A stretch of 64,000 nucleotides of DNA from Microlunatus parietis (lineage in GTDB: Bacteria > Actinomycetota > Actinomycetes > Propionibacteriales > Propionibacteriaceae): assembly GCF_013407955.1 (NCBI RefSeq), contig NZ_JACCBU010000001.1, forward strand, positions 4,278,001-4,342,000. The letters run 5' to 3'. Each line of letters begins with the position of its first letter. Within the stretch, counting starts at the first letter, position 1. Positions 35,084 to 43,002 of this stretch are shown piece after piece. Under the pieces are notes generated by a model, which saw nothing but the letters and a program-made list of their open reading frames with translations, had not been told where the DNA came from and made no database searches. The position numbers and the translations under genes were made by a program.

Positions 35084-36412
35084 ATGACTGTACGTGAAGC
35101 GGTGGAGCGGGTGCTGCCCGGAGTCCTGGACGATCTCAAGCGGCTGGTCGCGGTCGAATCGGTGAGCGCCGACCCGGCCCGCGCCGACCAGGTGCTGGCC
35201 AGCGCGGAGCTGGCGGCGGGCCTGATCCGGGACGCCGGGGCCGCCACGGTGGAGATCGCCACCGAGGCCAGCCAGCCGGCGGTGATCGCGTCGTTCCCGG
35301 CCCCGCCGGGAGCCCCGACCGTCTGTCTGTACGCGCACCACGACGTGCAGCCCGAGGGCGACGCGGCGCAGTGGACCACGCCGCCGTTCCAGGCCACCGA
35401 ACGGGACGGCCGGCTGTACGGCCGCGGCACGGCGGACGACAAGGGCGGCCTGGCCGTGCACCTGGCGGCGCTGCGGGCCTTCGACGGCCGCCCTCCGGTC
35501 GGGGTGAAGCTGTTCATCGAGGGCGAGGAGGAGATCGGGTCGCCGGGCCTCGGCAAGCTGCTGTCGGCGCACCGCGAGGCGCTGGTCGCGGACGCGTTCG
35601 TGATCGCCGACTCGGGGAACTGGGAGGCCGGCCGGCCCGCCTTGACCACGACGTTGCGCGGCCTGGCCGACTGCGTCGTCGAGGTGCGCACCCTTGATCA
35701 CGCGATCCACTCCGGCTCGTTCGGCGGGGTCGCCCCGGACGCGCTGACCGCCCTCTGCCGGCTGCTCGCCACGCTGCACGATGATCAAGGAAATGTCGCC
35801 GTACCGGGGCTGGTCTCCGGTGCCGGCCCCGACCTCGACTATCCCGAGGAACGGTTCCGGGCCGAGTCCGGCATGCTCGATTCGGTACGGACTCTCGGCG
35901 AGGGATCGGTCGGGCAGCGGCTCTGGGAGAAGGCGGCCATCGCGGTGATCGCGCTGGACGCGACGCCGGTGGCCAAGGCGTCCAACACCCTGCACGCGAC
36001 GGCGCGGGCCAAGATCAGCATGCGGCTGGCCCCCGGCGACGACGCGCCGAGGGCCCTCCGCAACCTGACCGAGCACCTGACCGCCAACGCGCCCTGGGGT
36101 GCCCAGGTGACGGTCACGCCCGGTGATCTCGGCGGTCCGTCCCGGATCCCGTTCGAGGGCCCGATCGCCGCGGCGCTGGGCGGGGCGATCACGGAGGCCT
36201 GGGGCGTCGAGCCGGTGCTGGTGGGGCAGGGCGGCTCGATCCCGATGGCGGCCGAGTTCGCGATCGCCTACCCGGAGGCGGCGATCTTCCTGACCGCGGT
36301 CGGCGACCCGCAGTGCCGGGCGCACGGGATCGACGAATCACTGCACCTCGGGGACTTCCGGGCCGCCTGCCTGGCCGAGGCGCTGTTCCTGGAGCGGCTG
36401 GCGACCGCCTGA
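35084..36412 (+). CDS. M20-family dipeptidase
   Basis: 442 residues. Zinc-peptidase motifs: CLYAHHDVQPEG (His, Asp), YGRGTADDKGG (bridging Asp), FIEGEEEIGSPG (catalytic Glu and zinc Glu), and ESLHLGDF (C-terminal His). A dimerisation domain insert lies in the middle (DHAIHSGSFGGVAPD). Cytoplasmic; it hydrolyses dipeptides or acylated amino acids. Next to an aminotransferase, so it may feed amino-acid catabolism. Confidence 0.93.
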   Translation: MTVREAVERVLPGVLDDLKRLVAVESVSADPARADQVLASAELAAGLIRDAGAATVEIATEASQPAVIASFPAPPGAPTVCLYAHHDVQPEGDAAQWTTPPFQATERDGRLYGRGTADDKGGLAVHLAALRAFDGRPPVGVKLFIEGEEEIGSPGLGKLLSAHREALVADAFVIADSGNWEAGRPALTTTLRGLADCVVEVRTLDHAIHSGSFGGVAPDALTALCRLLATLHDDQGNVAVPGLVSGAGPDLDYPEERFRAESGMLDSVRTLGEGSVGQRLWEKAAIAVIALDATPVAKASNTLHATARAKISMRLAPGDDAPRALRNLTEHLTANAPWGAQVTVTPGDLGGPSRIPFEGPIAAALGGAITEAWGVEPVLVGQGGSIPMAAEFAIAYPEAAIFLTAVGDPQCRAHGIDESLHLGDFRAACLAEALFLERLATA

Positions 36413-36434
36413 TCGAGGCCGTCCCGGCGGCGGG

Positions 36435-37649
36435 TCAGGGAAGCAGGTTGCGGACGTAGTTCGCGGCGAGCAGGAACAGGAAGGCCAGGCCGACCAGGGC
36501 CAGCACGAGTTGCGGGAGGCCGATCCGCAGCGCGCCGCGATCACGGTGCCGGGCCAGCACGAGCATCACGATCCCGATCAGCGGGGCGACCAGGATGGTG
36601 ACGGCCTGGGCCGTGATGATCAACTGCACCGGCACCCGGCCGAAGGTGATCGCGACCACGCCGCCGAGGACCATCACCGCGGTGATGCACGCCTTGACCG
36701 GCACCGACTGCAGCCCGCCGCGGTCGATCTTGAACGTGCCGGCCAGCAGTCCGCCGCCGATCGTGCTGTTGCCGATCAGCGACGAGAACGCGGCCGCCCA
36801 CAGACCCAGCGCGAACAGGACGGTGGCCCACCGCCCGACGGTCGGCGTGAGGATCGTCGCCATGTCGGTCGGGGCGGTCACCTTGACCCCGGCCGGGTGC
36901 AGCACCGCGGCCGCGGCGACCATGATCACCAGCGACAGCGCGCCGAGGATCAGGCTGCCGACGACGGCGTCCCGGCGGGCGGAGCGGTAGTCCGCCGGGC
37001 CCCAGCCCTTCTCGCGGACCAGCTGGATCTGGTAGAGCGCACCGACGACCGAGAACGTGGTCGCCGTCGCGCCGACCACCAGCGCCGAGGAGCCGGTGGG
37101 CAGCGACGGCACCAGCCCGCCCAGCACCGCCAGCGGATCGGGCCGGGACACGACCGCGGTGATCACGAAGATCAGCAGCATGGCCAGGATGATCACGACC
37201 ATGGTGCGCTCGAGATACCGGTAGAACGACGGCAGCCACAGGAACCCGATCGCCACCAGCGTGAAGACGGCCGCGAAGACCGCCGTACCGCCGCCGAACA
37301 GGACCGAGCCGGCAGCGCCGGTGCCGGCGGAGTTGCCGGCCTGGAACGACGCCGTGACCAGGAATCCGCCGATCCCGACGCCCGCCGCGACCACCCGGCC
37401 GAGCCGGCGCTCGATCGTGGCCACCGGGCCGGTGTCCGTGCTCAGCCCGATCCGGACCGCAAGATCGACGAAGCAGAGCATCAGCAGCGTCGCGATCACC
37501 GGCACCCAGACCAGCTGGTACGAGAACCCGGCGCCCAGCGAACTCGCCGTGGTGATGCTGCCGGGCCCGAAGACCAGGGCGGCGGTGATGAACGCCGGGC
37601 CGAGCCGGCCGCGCAGTCCGGTCCGGGCGGGTGCTGGCGCTGTGCTCAT
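36435..37649 (-). CDS. divergent NRAMP-superfamily transporter
   Basis: 404 residues with about eleven membrane segments and the NRAMP topology. In TM1 the canonical D-P-G-N metal-site motif is replaced by G-P-G-S (FGPGSITTASSLGAGFSYQLVW), and the TM6 M-P-H motif is absent (TATTFSVVGALYQIQLV). Helix order and length are otherwise those of NRAMP relatives. Ion specificity is therefore probably not that of Mn/Fe NRAMPs; Nramp-related magnesium transporters are one known group lacking the canonical site. AAGGAA lies 5 nt before the ATG. Confidence 0.8.
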   Translation of the reverse strand: MSTAPAPARTGLRGRLGPAFITAALVFGPGSITTASSLGAGFSYQLVWVPVIATLLMLCFVDLAVRIGLSTDTGPVATIERRLGRVVAAGVGIGGFLVTASFQAGNSAGTGAAGSVLFGGGTAVFAAVFTLVAIGFLWLPSFYRYLERTMVVIILAMLLIFVITAVVSRPDPLAVLGGLVPSLPTGSSALVVGATATTFSVVGALYQIQLVREKGWGPADYRSARRDAVVGSLILGALSLVIMVAAAAVLHPAGVKVTAPTDMATILTPTVGRWATVLFALGLWAAAFSSLIGNSTIGGGLLAGTFKIDRGGLQSVPVKACITAVMVLGGVVAITFGRVPVQLIITAQAVTILVAPLIGIVMLVLARHRDRGALRIGLPQLVLALVGLAFLFLLAANYVRNLLP

Positions 37650-37963
37650 GGGGATTCCTTGTCCACGGCGGGTTTGCGGACAAGCTTGTCGTGCACCGCG
37701 ATCCGATGCAACCGATTGCGATCATTGCTGGTCGGCCTCCCACTCGCCCTGAGCCTGTCGTGCCAAGCCAGACCGTGCCCCGAGCCTGATGTCGCGATTT
37801 CTCTTGGCATCGACCGCAACTGCTCCGTGCAACGTTGCACAACTCCAATGCGAAGAGAAATCGCGACATCGCGGGCCCGGCCCGGCCGTGCGCGCACTAC
37901 GACCCCTCACCACGCCCGTCGCTTCACGATCGGAGCCCCTGCGTCACCGAGCGGACTGCTTGA
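37650..37963. other. intergenic region upstream of the NRAMP-like gene
   Basis: Holds a degenerate copy of the GAGCCTGTCG hairpin repeat (37746-37772) and the 83-bp cruciform at 37788-37870. The short frames that start in the cruciform arms on both strands look alike only because the arms are complementary; I see no gene. Confidence 0.6.
37788..37870. repeat. 83-bp cruciform: 18-bp perfect arms plus inner palindrome
   Basis: Arms GATGTCGCGATTTCTCTT (37788-37805) and AAGAGAAATCGCGACATC (37853-37870) are perfectly complementary. A perfect 14-bp palindrome GTGCAACGTTGCAC (37827-37840) lies inside. It is AT-richer than its surroundings. It sits between the NRAMP-like gene and the IS element. Confidence 0.7.
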
Positions 37964-37978
37964 CCGGGAAACCTCGCC
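37964..37978 (+). repeat. 15-bp target-site duplication, left copy
   Basis: CCGGGAAACCTCGCC, identical to 39770-39784, flanks the IS481 element directly. Confidence 0.85.
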
Positions 37979-38006
37979 TGTCATGTCTCGGGTTCGTCCG
38001 GACAGT
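37979..38006 (+). repeat. IS left terminal inverted repeat
   Basis: 28 bp starting TGTCATGTCTCGGG. Its inner 24 bp (37983-38006) also match perfectly, in inverted orientation, a subterminal copy at 39717-39740 near the right end. Confidence 0.8.
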
Positions 38007-38208
38007 ATGTCCGAGGTCAGTGTGGACAGATGGTGGTGTGGTTGGTCAAGGGTCGGGGCCGCGCGGGAGCTGCGAGGAGGGTGGCGTCGTCCTCGTCGTG
38101 GTCAAGGCCGGGGCCCTTCGGGTTGGCCTTCGGCCAAGCCTTGACCTCGTCTCCGGGCGCCTGCCGATTCGCGGTCAGCTTCAGCGTGGCGGGTTTGGGC
38201 CGAAGCCG

Positions 38209-38457
38209 CTAGAAGGGTTGGGACCGCTCGGTGGCGTCGCGGCTGCCGTGTTCTGGTTGCCAGCCGCTGGATTCGTCGAGGAAGTCGTCGGGCCAGGGTG
38301 CGGGCCGGCCGGTGTCGTCCCACCAGCCGGTTTCGTAGCCGGCTTCCAGGGCTGCCCGGTATTGATCTTGGGTGAAGCCTGGACCGTGGATGTCGCGGAG
38401 GTCGATCTTGGTCTCGTCTGGTTCAGCGGCGTCTGGTTCACGATCGTTGTTGATCAT
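38209..38457 (-). CDS. small acidic IS passenger protein
   Basis: 82 residues, strongly acidic and Trp-rich: INNDREPDAAEPDETKIDL, QDQYRAALEAGYETGWWDD, PAPWPDDFLDESSGW. Its ATG overlaps the transposase stop (bases 38454-38457, ATGA), so it is likely translated with the transposase. I do not recognise the family. Possibilities are a DNA-mimic or regulator of transposition, or a passenger gene; there is no direct evidence for either. IS481 elements usually carry only the transposase. Confidence 0.6.
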   Translation of the reverse strand: MINNDREPDAAEPDETKIDLRDIHGPGFTQDQYRAALEAGYETGWWDDTGRPAPWPDDFLDESSGWQPEHGSRDATERSQPF

Positions 38458-39704
38458 GGTTGTTCCTTGCGTTGTCGTTGTTGGTGGATCAGCAGGGGCA
38501 GCCGGCCGCCGCGGGGCCGTCCGTTGCTGTAGTAGGTCTTGCCGGGTTCGAGGACCTGGGTCCGGAGGTGGCGGCCTCGGCCATCGAAGATCGTCACGGT
38601 CTGACCGGTGCTGATCGTGGTGACGGTGGTCTTGGCATGTTCACGGCCGAGCTGGATCCGGACACCGTCGACCCGCACGCTGCCGTTCGCGGCGACTCTG
38701 GGCTGTTTCGACCGTGCCGGCCGTGCCGGTGCCGGTGCCGGTGGGGCCGGGACCGGCGGGACCGCGACCGGCCCAGCGGCCATGACCTCGGCCGGTGTGC
38801 GCAGGCCGAGGGCTTGATGGCCACGGTCGTGGTTGTAGTAGCGGTCGAACTGATCCAGCTGTGCTTGCAACTCGGCCAACGAGGTCGCCCTCGGCCGGGC
38901 TCTCAGCCAGCGTTGCACGGTCTGATGAACCCGTTCGTCCTTGCCCTGGGTCTGCGGATGCCCCGGCCGGCCGGTGATCGGACGACACCCCAGTCCGGTC
39001 AGATGATCAACCAGACGGCTCCGCCGGCCGATCCGGGTCTGATTCAACGCGCTGCCGTTATCGGTGAGCAGCAGACACGGCACCTGGAACGCAGCGATAC
39101 CCCTGTCGACCACCAGGATCGCCGCCTCCACCGTTTCACCCCACGCCGCGAGCGAGGCGATCATGAACCGGGAATGATCATCCACGAGCTGGAAGATCAC
39201 ACACGCACGGTCAGCGGCCAGCACCCAGTCGAACGCGTCGAGCTGCCAGCACTCATGCACCAGCGCGAACACGAACCGTCGCACCGCCGACCGCGGTCGT
39301 TTCTGCGGTTGCGGGACCACCATCCCGCGACGGGAGAAGATCCGGGCCAGCGTCGACGCGGCCGGCGGCGTCACACCCAGCCGGTCCATCCGGAACCGGA
39401 CCGAGACCGGTCCGTAGTCACAGCCCTGATCCCTCAGCTCCTTCCGGAGCCGGACCGCCAACTCCTCGATCTCCAGCCCGACCGCGAGCGGATGCCCCTG
39501 CGGCCACGACCGCGAACGTGGCTGGACCGCCGCCGCCGGATCCTCCGCTCGAGCACGAGCCCGGAGTTCGTAGAACCAGGACCGCGACAGCTTGTGCCGC
39601 TCACAGAACCGAGAGACCGCGCCCCGCGGCGCGTCCTCGGGCCAGAACGCGATCTGAACACGAATGTCCACCGAGACCACCCTGTCTGCCATGAACGCCA
39701 GCAT
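38454..39704 (-). CDS. IS481-family transposase
   Basis: 416 residues from the ATG at 39704. N-terminal helix-turn-helix (AVSRFCERHKLSRSWFYELRARA) and an rve/DDE integrase core with Asp in WQLDAFDWVL, Asp in LLTDNGSALNQ and Glu in GKDERVHQTVQRWL. The frame stays open to GTG 39758 inside the right terminal repeat and includes ATG 39740 in the subterminal repeat, so the N-terminus is uncertain (39758, 39740, 39704 or 39692). The C-terminal region after the integrase core is Pro/Ala-rich followed by a beta-rich domain typical of long IS481 transposases. Confidence 0.9.
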   Translation of the reverse strand: MLAFMADRVVSVDIRVQIAFWPEDAPRGAVSRFCERHKLSRSWFYELRARARAEDPAAAVQPRSRSWPQGHPLAVGLEIEELAVRLRKELRDQGCDYGPVSVRFRMDRLGVTPPAASTLARIFSRRGMVVPQPQKRPRSAVRRFVFALVHECWQLDAFDWVLAADRACVIFQLVDDHSRFMIASLAAWGETVEAAILVVDRGIAAFQVPCLLLTDNGSALNQTRIGRRSRLVDHLTGLGCRPITGRPGHPQTQGKDERVHQTVQRWLRARPRATSLAELQAQLDQFDRYYNHDRGHQALGLRTPAEVMAAGPVAVPPVPAPPAPAPARPARSKQPRVAANGSVRVDGVRIQLGREHAKTTVTTISTGQTVTIFDGRGRHLRTQVLEPGKTYYSNGRPRGGRLPLLIHQQRQRKEQP

Positions 39705-39716
39705 GCGTTCGTCCGA

Positions 39717-39740
39717 ACTGTCCGGACGAACCCGAGACAT
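39717..39740 (-). repeat. subterminal copy of the IS end motif
   Basis: 24 bp that match the left end (37983-38006) perfectly in inverted orientation, better than the true right terminus does. The right end thus carries two tandem copies of the transposase-site motif. Confidence 0.75.
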
Positions 39741-39741
39741 A

Positions 39742-39769
39742 ACTGTCCGGTCGAACACAAGTCAGGACA
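39742..39769 (-). repeat. IS right terminal inverted repeat
   Basis: 28 bp reading TGTCCTGACTTGTG inward from 39769; 23 of 28 positions agree with the left end. Confidence 0.8.
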
Positions 39770-39784
39770 CCGGGAAACCTCGCC
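39770..39784 (+). repeat. 15-bp target-site duplication, right copy
   Basis: CCGGGAAACCTCGCC, identical to 37964-37978. Confidence 0.85.
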
Positions 39785-39912
39785 GGAATCGAGGTCAGAT
39801 CGTCCGCTCGGCGAGCTGCGCGCCCGCACCTGGCCGCGACTGCCGCGACTTCGGCCCAGCCGCTTCGGTCGGGGTTCGGCGGATTCGGGCTCAGGGAGCG
39901 TTGTGGATTCAG

Positions 39913-41292
39913 TCAGGCGTTCGCGGGTTCCTTGGCGGGCTCGCGTACCGGCTCATGATCATCGTCGACCATGGTCGTCTCGTCGAACGGATCCTGGCCG
40001 GCGAGCACCCGGTTCACCTGGTCGCGGTCGATCGTCCTGGTCCAGGTGCCGACCAGCAGCGTCGCGACGGAGTTGCCGGCGAAGTTGGTCAGCGCCCGCG
40101 CCTCCGACATGAACCGGTCGATGCCGACGATCAGGCCGACGCCGTCGACCAGGTCCGGCCGGTGCGAGTTCAGGCCGCCGGCCAGCGTGGCCAGGCCGGC
40201 GCCGGTGACCCCGGCCGCGCCCTTGGAGGCGATCATCATGAAGATCAGCAACGAGATCTGCTCCGGCAGTTGCAGCGGGTCGCCCATCGCCGAGGCGATG
40301 AAGAGCGATGCCATGGTCAGGTAGATCGCCGTACCGTCGAGGTTGAACGAGTAGCCGGTCGGCACCACCACGCCGACGGTGGACCGGGACACACCGAGAT
40401 GCTCCATCTTCGCGATCAGCCGGGGCAGCGCCGACTCCGACGACGAGGTGGAGACGATCAACAGGAACTCCCGGGCCAGATAGCGCAGCACCTTGAAGAT
40501 GTTGAGTCCGGTGAAGATCTTCAGCAGCAGGCCGAGGACGCCGAAGACGAAGGCGATGCAGGTGGCATAGAACCCGACCATGATCACCGCCATACTGCGC
40601 AGCGCGTCGACGCCGGTCGCGCCGACCACGGCGGCGATCGCGCCGAAGGCACCGACTGGGGCGACCCACATGATCATCGCCAGCACCCGGAAGACCAGCT
40701 TCTGCAGGTGGCCGATGCCGCGCAGGATCGGCTCACCGGACTTGCCCATGGCCTGCAGCGCGAAGCCGACCAGGAGGGCGACCAGCAGCGTCTGCAGCAC
40801 CGTCTCGGTGGTCAGCGCCGAGAACAGCGTGTCCGGGATGATGTTGAGGACGAAGTCGACCGTGGTCTCCTCGCCGCCCTCGGCCTGCTGCTGCCCCTGC
40901 TCGGCGACCTCGTCGGACAGCCGCAGTCCCTCGCCGGGATGCAGCACATTGCCGACCAGCAGGCCGATCGCCAGCGCGACCGTCGACATCCCGATGAAGT
41001 AGACCAGCGCGATGCTGCCGACCCGGCCCACCTGAGCGGCACTGCGGACCGAGCCGATGCCGAGCACCAGGGTGCAGAAGATCACCGGCGTGATCATCAT
41101 CCGGATCAGGTCGACGAAGCCGGCGCCGAGGGGCTTCATGGCCTTGCCGACGTCCGGGGCGACCAGCCCGACCAGGATGCCCAGCAGGACGGCCGCGATC
41201 ACCGCGAGATAGAGGAAATGGGTCTTGTCGCGCTTGCGCCTGGGACCAGGAAGGGGTGGCGGGGTTACGGTTTCGCTGCCAACGGATGACAT
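39913..41292 (-). CDS. dctA: C4-dicarboxylate/cation symporter
   Basis: 459 residues of the DAACS (glutamate/dicarboxylate symporter) family: TSSSESALPRLIAKMEHLGVS is the re-entrant serine-rich hairpin HP1, YSFNLDGTAIYLTMA is the TM7 NMDGT-like motif (here NLDGT), and SKGAAGVTGAG belongs to hairpin HP2. It imports succinate, fumarate or malate, or possibly glutamate, with protons or sodium. A divergent CitA/DcuS-like kinase and its regulator lie next door, the classic dicarboxylate-sensing arrangement. Confidence 0.93.
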   Translation of the reverse strand: MSSVGSETVTPPPLPGPRRKRDKTHFLYLAVIAAVLLGILVGLVAPDVGKAMKPLGAGFVDLIRMMITPVIFCTLVLGIGSVRSAAQVGRVGSIALVYFIGMSTVALAIGLLVGNVLHPGEGLRLSDEVAEQGQQQAEGGEETTVDFVLNIIPDTLFSALTTETVLQTLLVALLVGFALQAMGKSGEPILRGIGHLQKLVFRVLAMIMWVAPVGAFGAIAAVVGATGVDALRSMAVIMVGFYATCIAFVFGVLGLLLKIFTGLNIFKVLRYLAREFLLIVSTSSSESALPRLIAKMEHLGVSRSTVGVVVPTGYSFNLDGTAIYLTMASLFIASAMGDPLQLPEQISLLIFMMIASKGAAGVTGAGLATLAGGLNSHRPDLVDGVGLIVGIDRFMSEARALTNFAGNSVATLLVGTWTRTIDRDQVNRVLAGQDPFDETTMVDDDHEPVREPAKEPANA

Positions 41293-41302
41293 GGTGACTC
41301 CT

Positions 41303-41337
41303 CGGACGACGCTGTTCTTCCGGACGGTGCTCTTACG
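41303..41337. promoter_or_regulatory. two CGGACG-type direct repeats between dctA and its kinase
   Basis: CGGACGACGCTGTTCTT (41303-41319) and CGGACGGTGCTCTTACG (41321-41337), 18 bp apart, agree at CGGACG--GCT-TT. They are candidates for response-regulator sites controlling dctA. Inference from position and repetition. Confidence 0.45.
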
Positions 41338-41400
41338 GTGCGGCAGGTCTGCGTCCCCGGCGGGCTTTCGTACATAGAGTTCTTCCCGAAGGGAGAGCAG

Positions 41401-43002
41401 GTGGCAACGAGGTCACGGGGTCCGACCGTCGCCGGCCAGATCATGGTGCTGCAGCTGGCGGCAGCGCTGGTGGTGATCGGGCTGGCCGCCGGTTTCGGGT
41501 ACGTCGACGCCCGGCTGGACGCCGAGCAGTCGGCCGGCGACCGCGCGCTCGCGATCGCCCGCAGCGTGGCCGATTCGCCGGAGATCGTCCGGGCCATCGA
41601 CGCCGAGGACCCGCCGGCGACCCTGCAGCCGTACGCGGAAAGGGTCCGGCGGGACACCGAGACCGACTTCGTCGTGATCATGACTCCGGACGGGATCCGT
41701 TACACACATCCGAATCCGGCCAACATCGGGCAGCGCTTCCTCGGCACGATCGAACCGGCCCGGCAGGGCCGCAGCCACGTCGAGCAATATGCCGGCACGC
41801 TCGGGCCGTCGATGCGGGCGGTCGTCCCGGTGACCGCCGACGACCGGGTCGTCGCCCTGGTCTCGGTCGGGATCACCATCGCGCGGATCGACGCCGCCGT
41901 CCTGCGCAGCCTGCCCGCGCTGGCCGGCGCGATGGGGATTGCGCTGCTGATCGGCGTGATCGGCGCGGCCGCGATCGGCCGCCGGCTGCGCCGCCAGACG
42001 CACGGGCTCGGTCCGGCCGAACTGAGCCGGATGTACGAGTACTACGACGCTGTGCTGCACTCGATCCGGGAGGGGCTGATCCTGCTCGACGGGACCGGCC
42101 GGGTCCGGCTGGCCAACGACGAGGCGCTGCGCCTGTTCGGGCTGTCCGGCGACGTCAGCGGCCGCCCGATCGGTGAGCTGGGCCTGCCGGAGACCCTGAC
42201 CGAGTCCCTGATGGGCGATGATCAGGTCCTCGACGAGGTGCAGCTGGTCGGCGACCGGCTGCTGGTGCTGAACCGGAGGCCGACCACCATCGAGGGCCGG
42301 AGTCTCGGGTTCGTCGTCACGGTCCGCGATCACACGGAGCTGCAGGCGATCGCGACCGAACTGGACGCGGTGCGCGGGATGGCCGATTCGCTGCGGGCGC
42401 AGAGCCACGAGGCGGCGAACCGGCTGCACACGGTGGTGTCCTTGATCGAGATGGGCCGGGCCGACGAGGCGATCGCGTTCGCGACGGCCGAGCTGGAGCT
42501 GGCCCAGCGGCTGACCGACCGGGTGGTCGGGCAGGTGGACGACCCGGTGGTCGCGGCGCTGCTGCTCGGCAAGGCCGAACAGGCCGCTGAGCGCGGCATC
42601 GAGTTGATCATCGGAGCGGCGGACGTGGTCGGTGATCACCGGTTCCAGTCCCGGGACCTGATCACCATGATCGGCAACCTGATCGACAACGCGGTGGACG
42701 CCGCGGCCTCGCGGCCGGACGGGATCCGGCAGGTCAGGGTCGAGATCACGCTGTGCGGCGAGTCGTTGCGGATCGTGGTGGGGGACAGCGGTCCCGGGCT
42801 CAGTGCCGCCGCCCGGCTGCACGCGTTCGACCGCGGCTGGTCCAGCAAACCGGCCGGGGCGCACGGCCGCGGCATCGGCCTGGCCCTGGTGGTGCAGACC
42901 GTCCGGCGGCTGTCCGGCCGGCTCGACGTCGGCCGGAGCGACCTGGGCGGTGCCGAGTTCGTGATCATGGTCGAGCCGGCGCCGGAAGGTGCCCGATCAT
43001 GA
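41401..43002 (+). CDS. CitA/DcuS-like sensor histidine kinase
   Basis: 533 residues. TM1 at about 13-33, an extracellular PDC/sCache-type sensor (VRRDTETDFVVIMTPDGIRYTHPNPANIGQRF, the dicarboxylate- or citrate-binding pattern), TM2 at about 168-190, a cytoplasmic PAS domain, the phosphorylated His at about 336 in LRAQSHEAANRLHTV, and an ATPase domain with NLIDNAVDAA, GDSGPGL and GRGIGLALV. GTG at 41401 with GGGAG 5 nt upstream. It overlaps the response regulator by 4 bp (ATGA). Confidence 0.94.
   Translation: MATRSRGPTVAGQIMVLQLAAALVVIGLAAGFGYVDARLDAEQSAGDRALAIARSVADSPEIVRAIDAEDPPATLQPYAERVRRDTETDFVVIMTPDGIRYTHPNPANIGQRFLGTIEPARQGRSHVEQYAGTLGPSMRAVVPVTADDRVVALVSVGITIARIDAAVLRSLPALAGAMGIALLIGVIGAAAIGRRLRRQTHGLGPAELSRMYEYYDAVLHSIREGLILLDGTGRVRLANDEALRLFGLSGDVSGRPIGELGLPETLTESLMGDDQVLDEVQLVGDRLLVLNRRPTTIEGRSLGFVVTVRDHTELQAIATELDAVRGMADSLRAQSHEAANRLHTVVSLIEMGRADEAIAFATAELELAQRLTDRVVGQVDDPVVAALLLGKAEQAAERGIELIIGAADVVGDHRFQSRDLITMIGNLIDNAVDAAASRPDGIRQVRVEITLCGESLRIVVGDSGPGLSAAARLHAFDRGWSSKPAGAHGRGIGLALVVQTVRRLSGRLDVGRSDLGGAEFVIMVEPAPEGARS

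Larger units (their letters stand above)
37979..39769. mobile_element. IS481-family insertion sequence, complete, 1791 bp
   Basis: Ends are 28-bp imperfect inverted repeats (37979-38006 and 39742-39769) starting TGTCATG / TGTCCTG and ending GTTCG-CCGGACAGT, with 23 of 28 positions identical. It is bordered by a perfect 15-bp duplication, so both ends are defined from sequence. It carries one DDE transposase and a small coupled gene, with about 200 bp of further sequence near the left end. 1.8 kb is long for IS481 (usually about 1.0-1.4 kb). The intact transposase and perfect duplication suggest a recent insertion. Confidence 0.88.

Noticed and set aside
37646..38532. Similar-looking short frames on both strands starting MSRFL
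   Set aside because: Their similarity arises from the complementary arms of the cruciform at 37788-37870.
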